Below are positions 1 through 9,400 of a stretch of DNA of 44,253 nt, piece after piece. The stretch is from a virus. The notes below the pieces were generated by a model that saw only the letters and a program-made list of their open reading frames with translations, had not been told where the DNA came from and did not search any database. The stretch is taken from positions 1 through 44,253 of the IMG/VR virus record IMGVR_UViG_3300025151_000077; one strand, given 5' to 3'. Within the stretch, counting starts at the first letter, position 1. Every line of letters begins with the position of its first letter. The translations under genes and the position numbers were made by a program.

Positions 1-535
1 GGACGAACGCGAACTCGTCGAGAAAGAGGATGTTGAACGACATACCTCGGACAGCACTTGCAGACGTACTAGCTGCCAATATCTTACTGCCATTTTCTAG
101 TTCTAGGGATCCTTTATTCCATGATATAATACCCTGTTGCATCCATTTGGGCAAGTTTTCATATGCAGTTTGTAACCTTCCTAACAATTCTCTAGCAGTT
201 GCTGCCTTGTTTGCCAGGATGCCAATATTTACACTATCATTAAAAACTGCATAATGAAGTAAGTAAGATACGACAGTTGTGGATTTGCCTGTCTGACGAG
301 GCATCTTACAAATATTAAATCTATTCTCGTGGAAATTGTTAATTAACTTTTCTTGAAAGTGATATGGATGAAACTGAGTTAGACCTTCGTCAAGAGAAAC
401 GATCTTAATATAATTATTTGCAAAATAGACTGGATCATCTTTGCACTTTAAAAATTCACGGATATTTTCTTCCGTAAATTCAATCTGCGTATTTGCTTTT
501 TTTAGATTAGGATTACCAAGATATACTTCACTCAT
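1..535 (-). CDS. gp17: Terminase large subunit gp17 (N-terminal part, cut by window edge)
   Basis: This is the ATPase/nuclease motor that pumps DNA into the T4-type prohead. Only the first 178 residues are in the window; the frame stays open to base 1. The ATPase fold is visible: the Walker A motif PRQTGKST is at residues 79-86 and the Walker B motif FLDEFAF at 171-177, with the catalytic Glu at 174. T4 gp17 is about 610 residues, so the nuclease domain lies outside the window. The start ATG lies 9 bases after the stop of the 97-residue gene, and no separate promoter is seen, so co-transcription with gp16 and the genes between is likely. The family call is firm from motif and gene order. Confidence 0.95.
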   Translation of the reverse strand, partial: MSEVYLGNPNLKKANTQIEFTEENIREFLKCKDDPVYFANNYIKIVSLDEGLTQFHPYHFQEKLINNFHENRFNICKMPRQTGKSTTVVSYLLHYAVFNDSVNIGILANKAATARELLGRLQTAYENLPKWMQQGIISWNKGSLELENGSKILAASTSASAVRGMSFNILFLDEFAFV

Positions 536-544
536 ACTAAAAGA

Positions 545-838
545 TTATCCTTGATATACTACCGATGTTGCATATACGTCTGATGCACTTGAATAAAGTA
601 AATCTGTTCTTGCCTTATGAATAATTATTGGATCTTTTCCTGCCATGTGAACACTTCCATATGTCACACCCGCACCAGTTCTAATTTCTACAAGACGATC
701 AGATGAGTGACTATGCTGAAGTAAAACATATTCTGCACCTACTGCGGCACCAATACTACTATTAACTGATGCGGGGACAGAAGATCCAGTTCCTGCATTA
801 ATTTGAGTTGATTCGCCTAAAATTTTTACCGCATTCAT
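545..838 (-). CDS. Conserved cyanophage protein, 97 aa, probable virion protein
   Basis: I recognise this as a small protein of T4-like cyanophages without an assigned function. It is rich in Ser, Ala, Val and Gly, has no Cys, and looks like a small beta protein (for example the stretch VLLQHSHSSDRLVEIRTGAG). I chose the ATG at 838, one base after the stop of the upstream gene (TGATATG) with a GGAA upstream, rather than the in-frame ATG at 889. The latter would overlap the upstream gene by 50 bases and would add an atypical 17-residue leader. Its position just before gp17 suggests a late, virion or packaging role, but this is inference. Confidence 0.7.
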   Translation of the reverse strand: MNAVKILGESTQINAGTGSSVPASVNSSIGAAVGAEYVLLQHSHSSDRLVEIRTGAGVTYGSVHMAGKDPIIIHKARTDLLYSSASDVYATSVVYQG

Positions 839-839
839 A

Positions 840-2240
840 TCAGCAATTCCACGCTCTGAGGGACTTATTGATTCTGCTATCGGGATCATTAGCAGTTTTG
901 GCAGAAGTCAGTTTTTTCTTCATACCTTTCATTCTCGCACAAAAGCTCTTTCTACGAGGGTTCCCAACTTTCTTTGAAGGTCTCTTAAGATCGCTTCCTG
1001 GATTCTGACGTTCGTAGCTCTTTCTTCCTTTTTCATTTAAACCACCTTCGGGATTTTTACCAGATTTCTTTTGCCAATCCTCAGTGTGTAAGAATTGTTC
1101 GCCTGGTTTTACTTCACTAATAAAATAAGAATTTACTCTTGCTCCTGGGTATACTTTATCAATCTGATCCTGAACTTCTTTTCTACTTGGTTTTGATACA
1201 GTAGGGAAGAACATCTTGATCATATAAACCTTTCCTCTCCAGGATAAGGTTACACTAATAATGTTTCCAGTTTTAGCAGGAATTCTGATTGCCTCACTTA
1301 CTTTATCTGGGCAAAGATCCATACCATGAATAGGACACTCTTTACCTTTTTCGGTATGAGAACACTTTGGAGTTTCTTCTTTTACGCAACGATTGTAAGT
1401 TTTACCAAACAGTTTTTGTGTTCCTACTTTCTTATATCCCTTCCAGCACTTCTTGCCACCCTCAGAGAGTTCTGTTCTCCAATCTGAAAACTCTTCTTTC
1501 TTTGTCTTGTTTCCCCAATTGGCAGCACCAACTTTACGGCACTTAACCAGAGCACCTGAGGCATATGCAGAAGGCCATACAGAATAACGAGACTTGACCT
1601 TGTGATAGCAAGCATCTTTTTTACCCTCATCTACAGTCTTTCTACGACCGTAACGATCGGTTTCTTGATCGTGCTGTTTTGGTCTATCGTGCTTTTTCTT
1701 GGCGACAGATCTCTTAGAACCATCAGGATTCCTAAAGTCTGAAGGATAGGTTGCTTCTGGTAATGTTTCTTCTGTCTTCACGTTAATTGCTTTCCCTTTT
1801 CTATCTGGATTTGGGTCTTGGCGATTCTTACGACGAAATGCTGCTTCCTCTTCATCTTTGGAGAGAGCCCGCTTCATTTTGCTGGAACCACATTTTGGTT
1901 TAGTGGTTTGTCCTGGTTGTTTGGCGCAGGGTTTTCCTGCATACTTTCCACCCAACTGAACCCAGCCAGGCTTGCCATCAGAAGACTTACTCTTGCTAAA
2001 CCAGTCACGCAGAGAAGAATCACCACTCTTGTTCCCCTCCGAGACGGCACCACCGTTTCCGTTTCCGTTCCCATTACCATTTCCGTTTCCATTAAGTGGT
2101 TTATCAATACCAACCTCTTCTGGATCTTTTCCATTACCAGAAAATCTCGCAGTCATCTTCATTCCCTTAGAAATGGGTTTGCACACTTTGTCGGTATAGC
2201 AGTAGTAATATCCTGCTTTACATTTGCCGCTTTTAGACAT
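840..2240 (-). CDS. Mosaic basic, Cys-containing cyanophage protein (DUF5872/DUF6321-like modules), 466 aa
   Basis: The protein is a string of short modules that I have seen separately in cyanophage proteins. They are an N-terminal Cys patch (7-20), a Gly-Asn tract (50-64), a module with WVQLGGKYAGKPC (93-105) followed by a basic stretch, a DUF5872-like block CYHKVKSRYSVWPSAYASGA (211-230), a WKGYKKVG block (266-273), a Cys/His cluster (293-310), a block SWRGKVYMIKMFFP (333-346), and a DUF6321-like Lys/Arg-rich C-terminus from about 399 ending in LRAWNC. The many Lys/Arg residues suggest nucleic-acid contact or a packaged core protein; this is inference. A late promoter motif lies just upstream. 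It is unusual to find it between gp16 and gp17. Confidence 0.8.
   Translation of the reverse strand: MSKSGKCKAGYYYCYTDKVCKPISKGMKMTARFSGNGKDPEEVGIDKPLNGNGNGNGNGNGNGGAVSEGNKSGDSSLRDWFSKSKSSDGKPGWVQLGGKYAGKPCAKQPGQTTKPKCGSSKMKRALSKDEEEAAFRRKNRQDPNPDRKGKAINVKTEETLPEATYPSDFRNPDGSKRSVAKKKHDRPKQHDQETDRYGRRKTVDEGKKDACYHKVKSRYSVWPSAYASGALVKCRKVGAANWGNKTKKEEFSDWRTELSEGGKKCWKGYKKVGTQKLFGKTYNRCVKEETPKCSHTEKGKECPIHGMDLCPDKVSEAIRIPAKTGNIISVTLSWRGKVYMIKMFFPTVSKPSRKEVQDQIDKVYPGARVNSYFISEVKPGEQFLHTEDWQKKSGKNPEGGLNEKGRKSYERQNPGSDLKRPSKKVGNPRRKSFCARMKGMKKKLTSAKTANDPDSRINKSLRAWNC
2053..2092 (-). repeat. Hexanucleotide repeat encoding a Gly-Asn tract
   Basis: About six and a half imperfect copies of a six-base unit (GGAAAC / GGTAAT on the minus strand) encode alternating Asn and Gly at residues 50-64 of the mosaic protein. 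Such tandem short repeats readily change copy number, so the tract length may vary between related phages. Confidence 0.8.
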
Positions 2241-2262
2241 TCAATCGAGTGGATATTCCCTA

Positions 2263-2270
2263 TTATTTAG
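2263..2270 (-). promoter_or_regulatory. Late promoter motif CTAAATAA
   Basis: A T4-type late promoter octamer lies 22 bases upstream of the start of the mosaic protein gene, in the 41-base gap after gp16. It matches the cyanophage late pattern NTAAATAN. It probably also drives the 97-residue gene and gp17. Confidence 0.6.
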
Positions 2271-2281
2271 CGAGAATTTAA

Positions 2282-2719
2282 CTAAGACTCTTCTTTATTT
2301 GATTTCTTTAATAATTTTGCTAAGTCTGCAGTAGAACCAACGAAAAGTGCATTATTAACTGTTGATGGTCCTTTTACTTGAGTGTCCTCTTCAACTTCTT
2401 TTAATTTCTTTTGTAGTTCCATTAATTTATCTGTCGCATCTGCAACATTTTTAATTAACTGACCAGCAACTTCATATGCTCTTGCCTGTTCTGTTTCTTG
2501 CGCTAATTCAAGAATTCCGTTTATGGCTTCTTGTCCTTTTTCGATTAAAGAATATAAATTTCCTCTTGTATAATCATAGTCTTTCTTAATATCTTCTGGC
2601 GATTGACCAGTCTTTTTCTTGGCAGGAGTAATTGGTGTAGGTTCAACTTCGACGGGAACTACTTCTCCATTTACATCAAACGTTTCGTTTAATTTATCAA
2701 AGTTTTTTGTCATACTCAT
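2282..2719 (-). CDS. gp16: Terminase small subunit gp16
   Basis: The small terminase subunit recognises DNA and regulates the gp17 motor. At 145 residues it is near the T4 size (about 164). The centre (from about residue 45 to 110) is a long charged helical region with the phrase YDYTRGNLYSLIEKGQEAI, followed by a coiled-coil-like stretch ending in LKEVEEDTQ, as expected for the oligomerising coiled coil of gp16. The ATG at 2719 lies five bases after the gp15 stop; a second ATG two codons later is possible. Gene order gp15-gp16 supports the call. The gp16 and gp17 genes are separated here by two other genes, whereas in T4 they are adjacent. Confidence 0.9.
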   Translation of the reverse strand: MSMTKNFDKLNETFDVNGEVVPVEVEPTPITPAKKKTGQSPEDIKKDYDYTRGNLYSLIEKGQEAINGILELAQETEQARAYEVAGQLIKNVADATDKLMELQKKLKEVEEDTQVKGPSTVNNALFVGSTADLAKLLKKSNKEES

Positions 2720-2724
2720 AACTA

Positions 2725-3708
2725 TCAGAAGATACTACCACTAAATCCGAAGTCATCACCCTCTTCTATGAGAGCATCGTCTGCAGAATCAATTACAAAT
2801 ATTTCTGCTCCTCTTAAATGCTCTGCTGCAGTAGTATTGTCCTGCCCTCTAAGTACAGTAAGTTTGTTTCCACTAATAGTTTTGATGAACAGTTCTTCTT
2901 CGCCAATATCAATATAAGTCTTAGCAGTCAGACCACTTGCATCTTCAACTTCAATAGATTTTGCTGCTTTGGTAATATCATCAACCAATGTAGTTGCGGC
3001 AGGTCCAGTATAGTTTTTGGTTGCTCTTGGAATAACGGAGTATGTGAGAGATCTTTGAGCATTTTCTGGATCTCTTCCAGCAATATAACTGACAGTAGCT
3101 TTTTTGATAATATCTTTGGAAGCAGAAGAAACAGGTCCAAAAAGATATGTTTTTGCTGTAAATCTTAGTGTGTAGAGTAGTACCCTGCGAGAGGTATAGT
3201 CCCCTTCATAATCATCTTCCATAGTGATGTTTTCGAGAACTACTGGAACATCTCTTTTTTCTTTTATTGTTTCTACTAGTTCTACAGTTAAATTATATGC
3301 TGGTTGGAAGTAAGGTAAAATTTGCTCAACAATTTGCAGCATATCATCATTCAACTTAGTCATAACACTAAGTTCAAACTGCATATTATATGGAACTGGT
3401 ACATATGATTTCTTAACTTCAGACCCATCCGATGGATCTTTCACAACAAATTTTTGAGTTGTAGTAATTTTTCTAGTCGGATCATAAGTCAATCCAATAA
3501 ACTCAAAAGACATTCTAGGCAAAGACATTGCCGTAGATTTATTAAGATCTGGAGATTGTTCTAATCTCGCAAGAAACTTCTGAGTAGGACCATACGCCAA
3601 AGGTACTTTTACAACAGATCCTTCGTTCTTGATGCTAATATCGTTAAAGAGAGTACCAAAAGATATAATGGTTCTCCTCAAAATTTCGTTATAAAAATAC
3701 TCAAACAT
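2725..3708 (-). CDS. gp15: Tail sheath stabiliser gp15
   Basis: T4 gp15 caps the tail tube and sheath and joins the tail to the neck. The N-terminus FEYFYNEILRRTIISFGTLF and the stretch RMSFEFIGLTYDPTRK (about residues 85-100) are typical. Its 327 residues exceed T4 gp15 (272). The extra length is a C-terminal module from about residue 240, with the pattern IGEEELFIKTI then LTVLRGQ, which resembles repeats in the two giant baseplate proteins. A late promoter motif lies about 40 bases upstream, so gp15 and gp16 can form their own late transcript. Confidence 0.92.
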   Translation of the reverse strand: MFEYFYNEILRRTIISFGTLFNDISIKNEGSVVKVPLAYGPTQKFLARLEQSPDLNKSTAMSLPRMSFEFIGLTYDPTRKITTTQKFVVKDPSDGSEVKKSYVPVPYNMQFELSVMTKLNDDMLQIVEQILPYFQPAYNLTVELVETIKEKRDVPVVLENITMEDDYEGDYTSRRVLLYTLRFTAKTYLFGPVSSASKDIIKKATVSYIAGRDPENAQRSLTYSVIPRATKNYTGPAATTLVDDITKAAKSIEVEDASGLTAKTYIDIGEEELFIKTISGNKLTVLRGQDNTTAAEHLRGAEIFVIDSADDALIEEGDDFGFSGSIF

Positions 3709-3749
3709 TGTTTAGGTCCTATTATGATATTATTTACAAGATTAAATAT

Positions 3750-3757
3750 TATTTATC
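3750..3757 (-). promoter_or_regulatory. Late promoter motif GATAAATA
   Basis: A perfect NATAAATA octamer sits directly after the gp14 stop codon and 41 bases upstream of the gp15 start. It fits a late promoter for gp15 and gp16. Confidence 0.65.
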
Positions 3758-3759
3758 TG

Positions 3760-5187
3760 TTAAGGCATCCCAAAGGGATTTTGCTCAGAGAAGTCAATAA
3801 TTGAATCTGCTTCAGTTTCAATGTTATAATTATCAGCAAATCCATCATCGGTTGGATTAGTGTCAATTATTCTCAGAGCAAATGATGCTCCCGATTCAGA
3901 TCCGACAAGATTTTCTCCAACTTTGAAATCTCCTGTTACATGAGAAACTTCCAAAATATTCGTAACAGAATTCCAAACTCTAACTCTAGCCTTAGTTCCA
4001 CTTACAGATCCTGTAATTAGTTCATTGTAATTAAACGATCCAGTAGATCCAAGACTTGGATCAGAGATTGTTATTGTTGGTACTTCGGTATATCCAAGAC
4101 CTGCATTTGTCAAGTTGATTGAAGTTATAGTTCCTGCAGCACTAACAACAGCAGTTGCTGCCGCAGATATAGTAGAACTTCCAGTAAATGTAATCGTTGG
4201 TGCAGTGACGTATCCACCACCACCATTTGACATAGTTACAAATCCAACAATTCCATCCCCAATAAATGAAGTAGCAGCTGCACCTGTTCCACCTTTACCT
4301 CCTGTAAATTTGACGCCAGGTGCAACAGTATAACCAGAACCAGCGTTTACAATATCGACATTCTGTACGGATTTGAGTGCTGGATTTACATTTAAATTGC
4401 AAACATTAATGCCACCAATCATTCTTGTAGTTACAATACCCGTAACCCCTCCACTTGGTGCAGAAGAAAGTTGTACTGTTGGATTTTCTAAGTATCCTCC
4501 ACCTCTATTTGTTATACTTACTAAACGAACTCCACCATTAACAATTTGTGCATGAGCAATAGCAGTAACACCCACACCAACAAGAGTTAGTGTCTGTGTT
4601 GGTCCAAGAATGGTATTTAATCCATCAGATGTTAATCCATCAAGTTCGTTTCCAACGAGATTATCATCAATCTCCTCAATATCCGTATCTATTACTTCAT
4701 CTTCATATCTGAAGAGTTCACATCTCAATTCATAAACATAATTTTTTTGAAGTTGATAAAATGGTTTTTCATGTTCTACGAATTTTACTTCGTATAAACG
4801 ATCACCCAATGGAAAATAAACCAAATCTCCTTCTTTTGGTCTACTTGATAATTTTATATTTGCCTTTTCTTTGGATAGTGGTTGAATATAATTTTCCCAC
4901 CTTTCTTTTGATATTACTAAAGTTACTTCTTGAGTTTGTTGAATACCAAATTTTGAAAGTAATACAGAATTATCAGAATATCCTTCAAAATTTTGAACGT
5001 ATGCCTCTATTGGATATGCATCATCGAAAGATGATTGTATAACCTCTCGTATAACTGAATTTTCGGTAATATATTTTCTTGGAAGATAGTGAACTTCTAC
5101 ACCATACATCCTTAATTGTTCATTTATTAAGTCTTGAACAAGACTTTGCTCCCCTCTGGATCCTTGCTGAAAAAATGGATTAAGCAT
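3760..5187 (-). CDS. gp14: Neck protein gp14, enlarged by a repeat insert
   Basis: gp14 and gp13 form the T4 neck that closes the filled head. The N-terminal part (residues 1-180, beginning MLNPFFQQGSRGEQSLVQ) and the C-terminal end IDFSEQNPFGMP are gp14-like. T4 gp14 is only about 256 residues, whereas this protein has 475. The difference is an insert at about residues 195-450 made of at least four Gly-rich units of the type (N/G)xGxGYxxxPTxxxxG. The same unit recurs in other baseplate proteins here. The gene follows gp13 by four bases and is probably co-transcribed with it. Confidence 0.92.
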   Translation of the reverse strand: MLNPFFQQGSRGEQSLVQDLINEQLRMYGVEVHYLPRKYITENSVIREVIQSSFDDAYPIEAYVQNFEGYSDNSVLLSKFGIQQTQEVTLVISKERWENYIQPLSKEKANIKLSSRPKEGDLVYFPLGDRLYEVKFVEHEKPFYQLQKNYVYELRCELFRYEDEVIDTDIEEIDDNLVGNELDGLTSDGLNTILGPTQTLTLVGVGVTAIAHAQIVNGGVRLVSITNRGGGYLENPTVQLSSAPSGGVTGIVTTRMIGGINVCNLNVNPALKSVQNVDIVNAGSGYTVAPGVKFTGGKGGTGAAATSFIGDGIVGFVTMSNGGGGYVTAPTITFTGSSTISAAATAVVSAAGTITSINLTNAGLGYTEVPTITISDPSLGSTGSFNYNELITGSVSGTKARVRVWNSVTNILEVSHVTGDFKVGENLVGSESGASFALRIIDTNPTDDGFADNYNIETEADSIIDFSEQNPFGMP

Positions 5188-5191
5188 AGCA

Positions 5192-6049
5192 TTAACCGAT
5201 CATGTCTAAAGGTGGAAGTTCATATGTATTAGACATTTTTTCCATCAAATCATCAATTTCTTTCTGAGCGTCATCATAAATTTGTCTTCCATTGAGTTCA
5301 ACTCCACCTGGAAGTTTTACTCCTTGGAACTTAATAAGGTTTTGCCCCCACTGTTTTTTAATTAGTGAAGTCAAATACTTCTTCAAAAATGAATCGTTAT
5401 AAACCTTAGTGTAATCATTTGGATCCATTAATCTTGTGCAATCGATTACAAGATAATCATCTAAAGATACGCTTGCCCAATCAATATCCAAGTATAATCT
5501 TTCTCCTCTTTGGTTATATCTTATTTGTTTCTGTGTCGTGAGTAAAAAATCAAGATCTTCTAAGTAAGTTTTTGTCATTGCATATGACAACATCTCAGTT
5601 GATCCCCAGTAGTAAACATCATTTAAGAACATCTGATATTTAACACTGAACATATTATTTGTTGAGGTATTCGTACCATCAAAGTGATATATTTTTTGAA
5701 CTCCAATTACCGATGGTGGAACTTGCAAATAGTTGCTATTTTCTTCGTATGAAAAAGTAACAGCAGTGGTTGAAATTCCAGAAGATGCTGCTGCAGTTCC
5801 TGTGGTAGTTACAATACCAATTGGATTATCTCCCCCTCTTCCTCTACCTCTATCAATATCATCTTGAGTAATTTTATATTTTAAAAATGTTTGAGTTACA
5901 CCATCAAAATGCCTCTCATGAAAAAATTGCAGGGCATCATCAATCAGGTCATCAATTTGCTCATCAGCAACATTAATTTCTAAAACCGGTGCTCCCAGTT
6001 GTCTTTTACAATAGCTTATTAACTCAGACCTACTACTTGGTTGTGCCAT
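5192..6049 (-). CDS. gp13: Neck protein gp13
   Basis: This is the T4-type head-completion (neck) protein. The start SSRSELISYCKRQLGAPVLE and DDALQFFHERHFDG are characteristic. Its 285 residues compare with 309 in T4. The short loop DRGRGRGGDNPIG at about residues 65-80 is Arg/Gly-rich. It is followed closely by gp14. A late promoter motif 25 bases upstream of the start (CTAAATAC) makes this the first gene of a neck transcript. Confidence 0.93.
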   Translation of the reverse strand: MAQPSSRSELISYCKRQLGAPVLEINVADEQIDDLIDDALQFFHERHFDGVTQTFLKYKITQDDIDRGRGRGGDNPIGIVTTTGTAAASSGISTTAVTFSYEENSNYLQVPPSVIGVQKIYHFDGTNTSTNNMFSVKYQMFLNDVYYWGSTEMLSYAMTKTYLEDLDFLLTTQKQIRYNQRGERLYLDIDWASVSLDDYLVIDCTRLMDPNDYTKVYNDSFLKKYLTSLIKKQWGQNLIKFQGVKLPGGVELNGRQIYDDAQKEIDDLMEKMSNTYELPPLDMIG

Positions 6050-6074
6050 TTATTCACAAGAGTTTTTCCTAAGT

Positions 6075-6082
6075 GTATTTAG
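6075..6082 (-). promoter_or_regulatory. Late promoter motif CTAAATAC within a small inverted repeat
   Basis: The octamer lies 25 bases upstream of gp13, just after the stop of the 54-residue gene. It forms part of a small inverted repeat (CCTAA, six bases, TTAGG; 6068-6083), which could also fold as a weak hairpin in the upstream transcript. Confidence 0.55.
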
Positions 6083-6083
6083 G

Positions 6084-6248
6084 TCAAATTTTTTCGAGTG
6101 TTTCTTGCTGCTTATAATAAAGTTTGCAGAAAGATTTTGCAATATCTCTTAATTGATCAATACTTTCGCATCCATCAATTTCGGTTGCTATTTTTTGGTA
6201 TGCAAAACTTTTTGATAGATTATTTAATGTGATTGAATCAGGGTCCAT
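6084..6248 (-). CDS. Small conserved cyanophage protein, 54 aa
   Basis: A short gene starts at the ATG at 6248 and overlaps the end of the preceding gene by 11 bases. The product begins MDPDSITLNNLSKSFAYQKI and ends KQQETLEKI; it looks mostly helical. I recognise similar small proteins at the same place in other cyanomyoviruses, without known function. Supporting evidence is the tight overlap and the fact that it fills the gap before the gp13 promoter. Confidence 0.7.
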   Translation of the reverse strand: MDPDSITLNNLSKSFAYQKIATEIDGCESIDQLRDIAKSFCKLYYKQQETLEKI

Positions 6249-6465
6249 TTAATAACTCCTTTAGTAAAGATTTGATTTCATTAATGTCACTCTTTATATT
6301 AGCAACTTCTTCTTCAATGTTTTGTACTTTTTGATTCTTTTCACGTCTTACATTTCTTCTAGAAACATATTGCTCATATTCGACTGAATTTAAATTTACT
6401 ATTGAATTTGTTTTTGGGTCACGAAGCAAATCTCCATGACCCTCAACTCCATGATATTCTTTCAT
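6238..6465 (-). CDS. Small coiled-coil cyanophage protein, 75 aa
   Basis: The first half holds LLRDPKTNSIVNLNSVEYEQYV (about residues 13-34). The second half, from about residue 45, is a heptad-like coiled coil (VQNIEEEVANIKSDINEIKS). The gene begins one base after the stop of the DUF4815-type gene. Similar proteins occur in this position in other T4-like cyanophages. Coiled coil plus late context suggests a structural or assembly role; no function is known. Confidence 0.8.
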   Translation of the reverse strand: MKEYHGVEGHGDLLRDPKTNSIVNLNSVEYEQYVSRRNVRREKNQKVQNIEEEVANIKSDINEIKSLLKELLNGP

Positions 6466-6466
6466 A

Positions 6467-9400
6467 TTATGCTAATGCGATTACTCTCAGATCTTTCATT
6501 CTTGGGACATAAACCTGATTCGTTGATGACATAACAATTTTAATCTTATATGATCTAAATGCGGGGAGATCATCAACACTAAATGTAAATTCACTATACT
6601 GCAATTGATCTCCCTCAAAAGATTTAAAATTGGCTTTAGGAACAAGCTTATCAGATCTTCCACTATTTAATGCAGGATTGATTACTCTTCCTCTACGATC
6701 CAAATTATCAAATCCAGGAAATGGTTCGAAAATTGGATTAAAACCATCCTTATCACTGATTGCATAGAATGCTCTAATGTCATTATCTAGATTGATATGT
6801 GCATTGACAAGGATCTTTAATGAAGATGCAGGATTTTCCAAGTTAATTTCTTTAGAAATATATTGGAACGCATGTGGATCTTCAGTAAGTGTATTCACTC
6901 TTGGATCAGTTACATAATCACTGATTGGATTATTAACTCTATTTGAAGTAAGAATTGCACTAACTCTCTGGGAGTCAATAACAGGACTTACTCTTGTATC
7001 AGTAGTTGTAAGAGACATTCTCAGATTCAGAGATTTTGCTCCAGGAATATTAGTAAGTTTTGCATCTTCATTTACTTTAGATGCAACCATTCTTGGAGTT
7101 TCAAAATAATTTGATTCGTTAATTGTTACAGGTTCATAACCAGCATCAACATAAGGAATTTCTGTTCCGCTTATTGATTGACTTGTTAAAGTTCTCATTT
7201 CAGCGGTTACATTTGTTCCAGACACCGTTAATGTTTGAATTTGAGGAGTAGCAATTTCAAATGGCATATTTTGAGATGCTCTAATCTTATATCCGCCAGT
7301 TGATTTTGTAGTAGTTGGATATAATTGACGGAATCCTACATTATCACTTCTATCATCATTGTTAGAATTTATGAGTTCGGATGTATCTAACTTAATAGTG
7401 TAAGAATCATATGTTATTGGATTTGTTACAGTTGAATCGGACAAGTTATGAACTTTATTGATTCTATGTAAATTAATTCCATTAAGTTCGTACTTATAAA
7501 CAGGAGTTCCTACAGGATATACTCCTCTCTGATTAGATCCTCTAACAATATTACCACCAAGATTATTTCCATCAACATTGGTGTACTCAATAATTTCATC
7601 TCCAATGAGTGCGTATCCTACGTTAGTAGTTCCCACTCCAACACCTTCAAATTGTGCAAATGAAGATGCATCTTCTACTGTAATCGGAGTTGTATCTCCC
7701 AGAGAAAGAGTACCAGTTAATTTAGATGGTTTTACATCAGTTTCCGCTCCAGTTATTCTGACTAAGTTGTCATCAAAATACATACCATGATTCTGGTGAT
7801 CAACCTTGACATGAAGTCCATCACGATCAACATTAACAGTTGAAACTTGAATGTCGCCGCCATTATCATAATTCAGTTCAGTTGAAATTCCCGAACTATT
7901 TGTATAGAAAATAGTATTGGCAGATCCAACAATCCACTGACCCTGTATATTATCTAATATAAGTTCACTTGTTTGACCAATTGAAACAACAGACAGTCTT
8001 GCATCCCTGCCAACAGAAGAAATTCCAATTGTAGAAATACCTAAAACATCTCCAACCTGATATCCAGATCCACCATTAGAAATAGTTGCTGCTGCAGCGA
8101 CACCACTACTAATAGTAACATTTGCAGTAGCACCTCTTCCTTTTCCTGTTAATGTGACAAGATTAACATTATTAAATGTCAAACCTCCAACACTAGGAGT
8201 ATAACCAATTCCAGTATTGGTAATACTTAAAGTTCCAGTAACACTTCCTGCAGTTCCTACAAGATTACCAGTTGCATTAGTTCCAGTTTGAGTGAAGGTG
8301 TTTCCATTTGCATATCCAGTGTCACCTAAAGTAGTTCCTAGACCAACTCTAATTTGTCTTGACTGGAAGTTCAACGATTGTGGCATGAGAGTTGGAATTT
8401 GACCATTACCCTCCGACAATTCTGGATTGTAGAATTCAACACTTCCAGATTCTACAAAGTCTGCTCTATACAAGGTAAATTTAAGATCTTCCCATTGACT
8501 TGGTTCCCAAGTAGATGCGTTTTGTGATTTAAAGAGTGAACCAAGATATGGTTGGTTAGAAATGAACGTATCACTTAAAAGATCATTCTCTCCGATTCTG
8601 GAAATGTAAACACTATATTTCGTAGAGTTTGATGCCAAAGCAATTGCATATTCAGTATTACCACCTGCAAGATAAACTGGTGCTTTAAACTCAAATGTAG
8701 TAGCGACTGAACCATCAGCAGAAATATTAACATCGGATGGATCTAAAACAATTTCAGAGAATGGAAGAACATTTGGAGTTGGGAATCCATTTTCCATTGT
8801 TCTGATCTGGAAGACAACTGGAATATCCATGTCATCTTTAGATTTGAAGAATACATCACACTTTGTAATGAATACCCCAGTATCATCTTCAACCAAGAAA
8901 GATTGTGCAAGGGGATCATACCAACCAACAATACTTTCACTAGTGCTGCTAGAAGATCTACTTGAAGTAACTCTTGTTCCAAGATCTCTATTGACGTTTC
9001 TTTCTTGGAACTCTCTTCGCCTTTCAATCCTAGCATTTCTGAGAGAAATGATATTTTCTTGAACAGTCTCAATAGTTCCAGATGAAGTAAAGGTTTCTTC
9101 TGCAATGGTATTAGCATTATCTACATCATTATCTTCATCATTTGTTAGTGTAAAGGTTTTGGTTCCTGTTTCGAATTTTGGATGATTTGGATTGTTTGGA
9201 TCAGGAATATAGAAACTACCAATAAGAGTTGCCGATAAATCAGATACGAGCCTGTAATTTGTTATAGTTGCAGTTGCACCACTAGAAGCACCGACTAAAA
9301 CCATTCCTTCTTCAGCCCATCCATAATATGAACCTTGAACTTCATTTGAAAGTGAGAAAGTATCAACATTCAAAATAATGGAAGTTGAAGAGTAATCTGT

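Noticed and set aside
839-889. Longer version of the 97-residue protein starting at 889
   Set aside because: It would overlap the upstream gene by 50 bases without a ribosome-binding site, whereas the ATG at 838 directly follows the upstream stop.
1818-2270. 150-residue plus-strand open frame
   Set aside because: It lies fully opposite the mosaic protein gene, which has recognisable modules and a late promoter; the plus-strand frame has no ribosome-binding site or familiar content.
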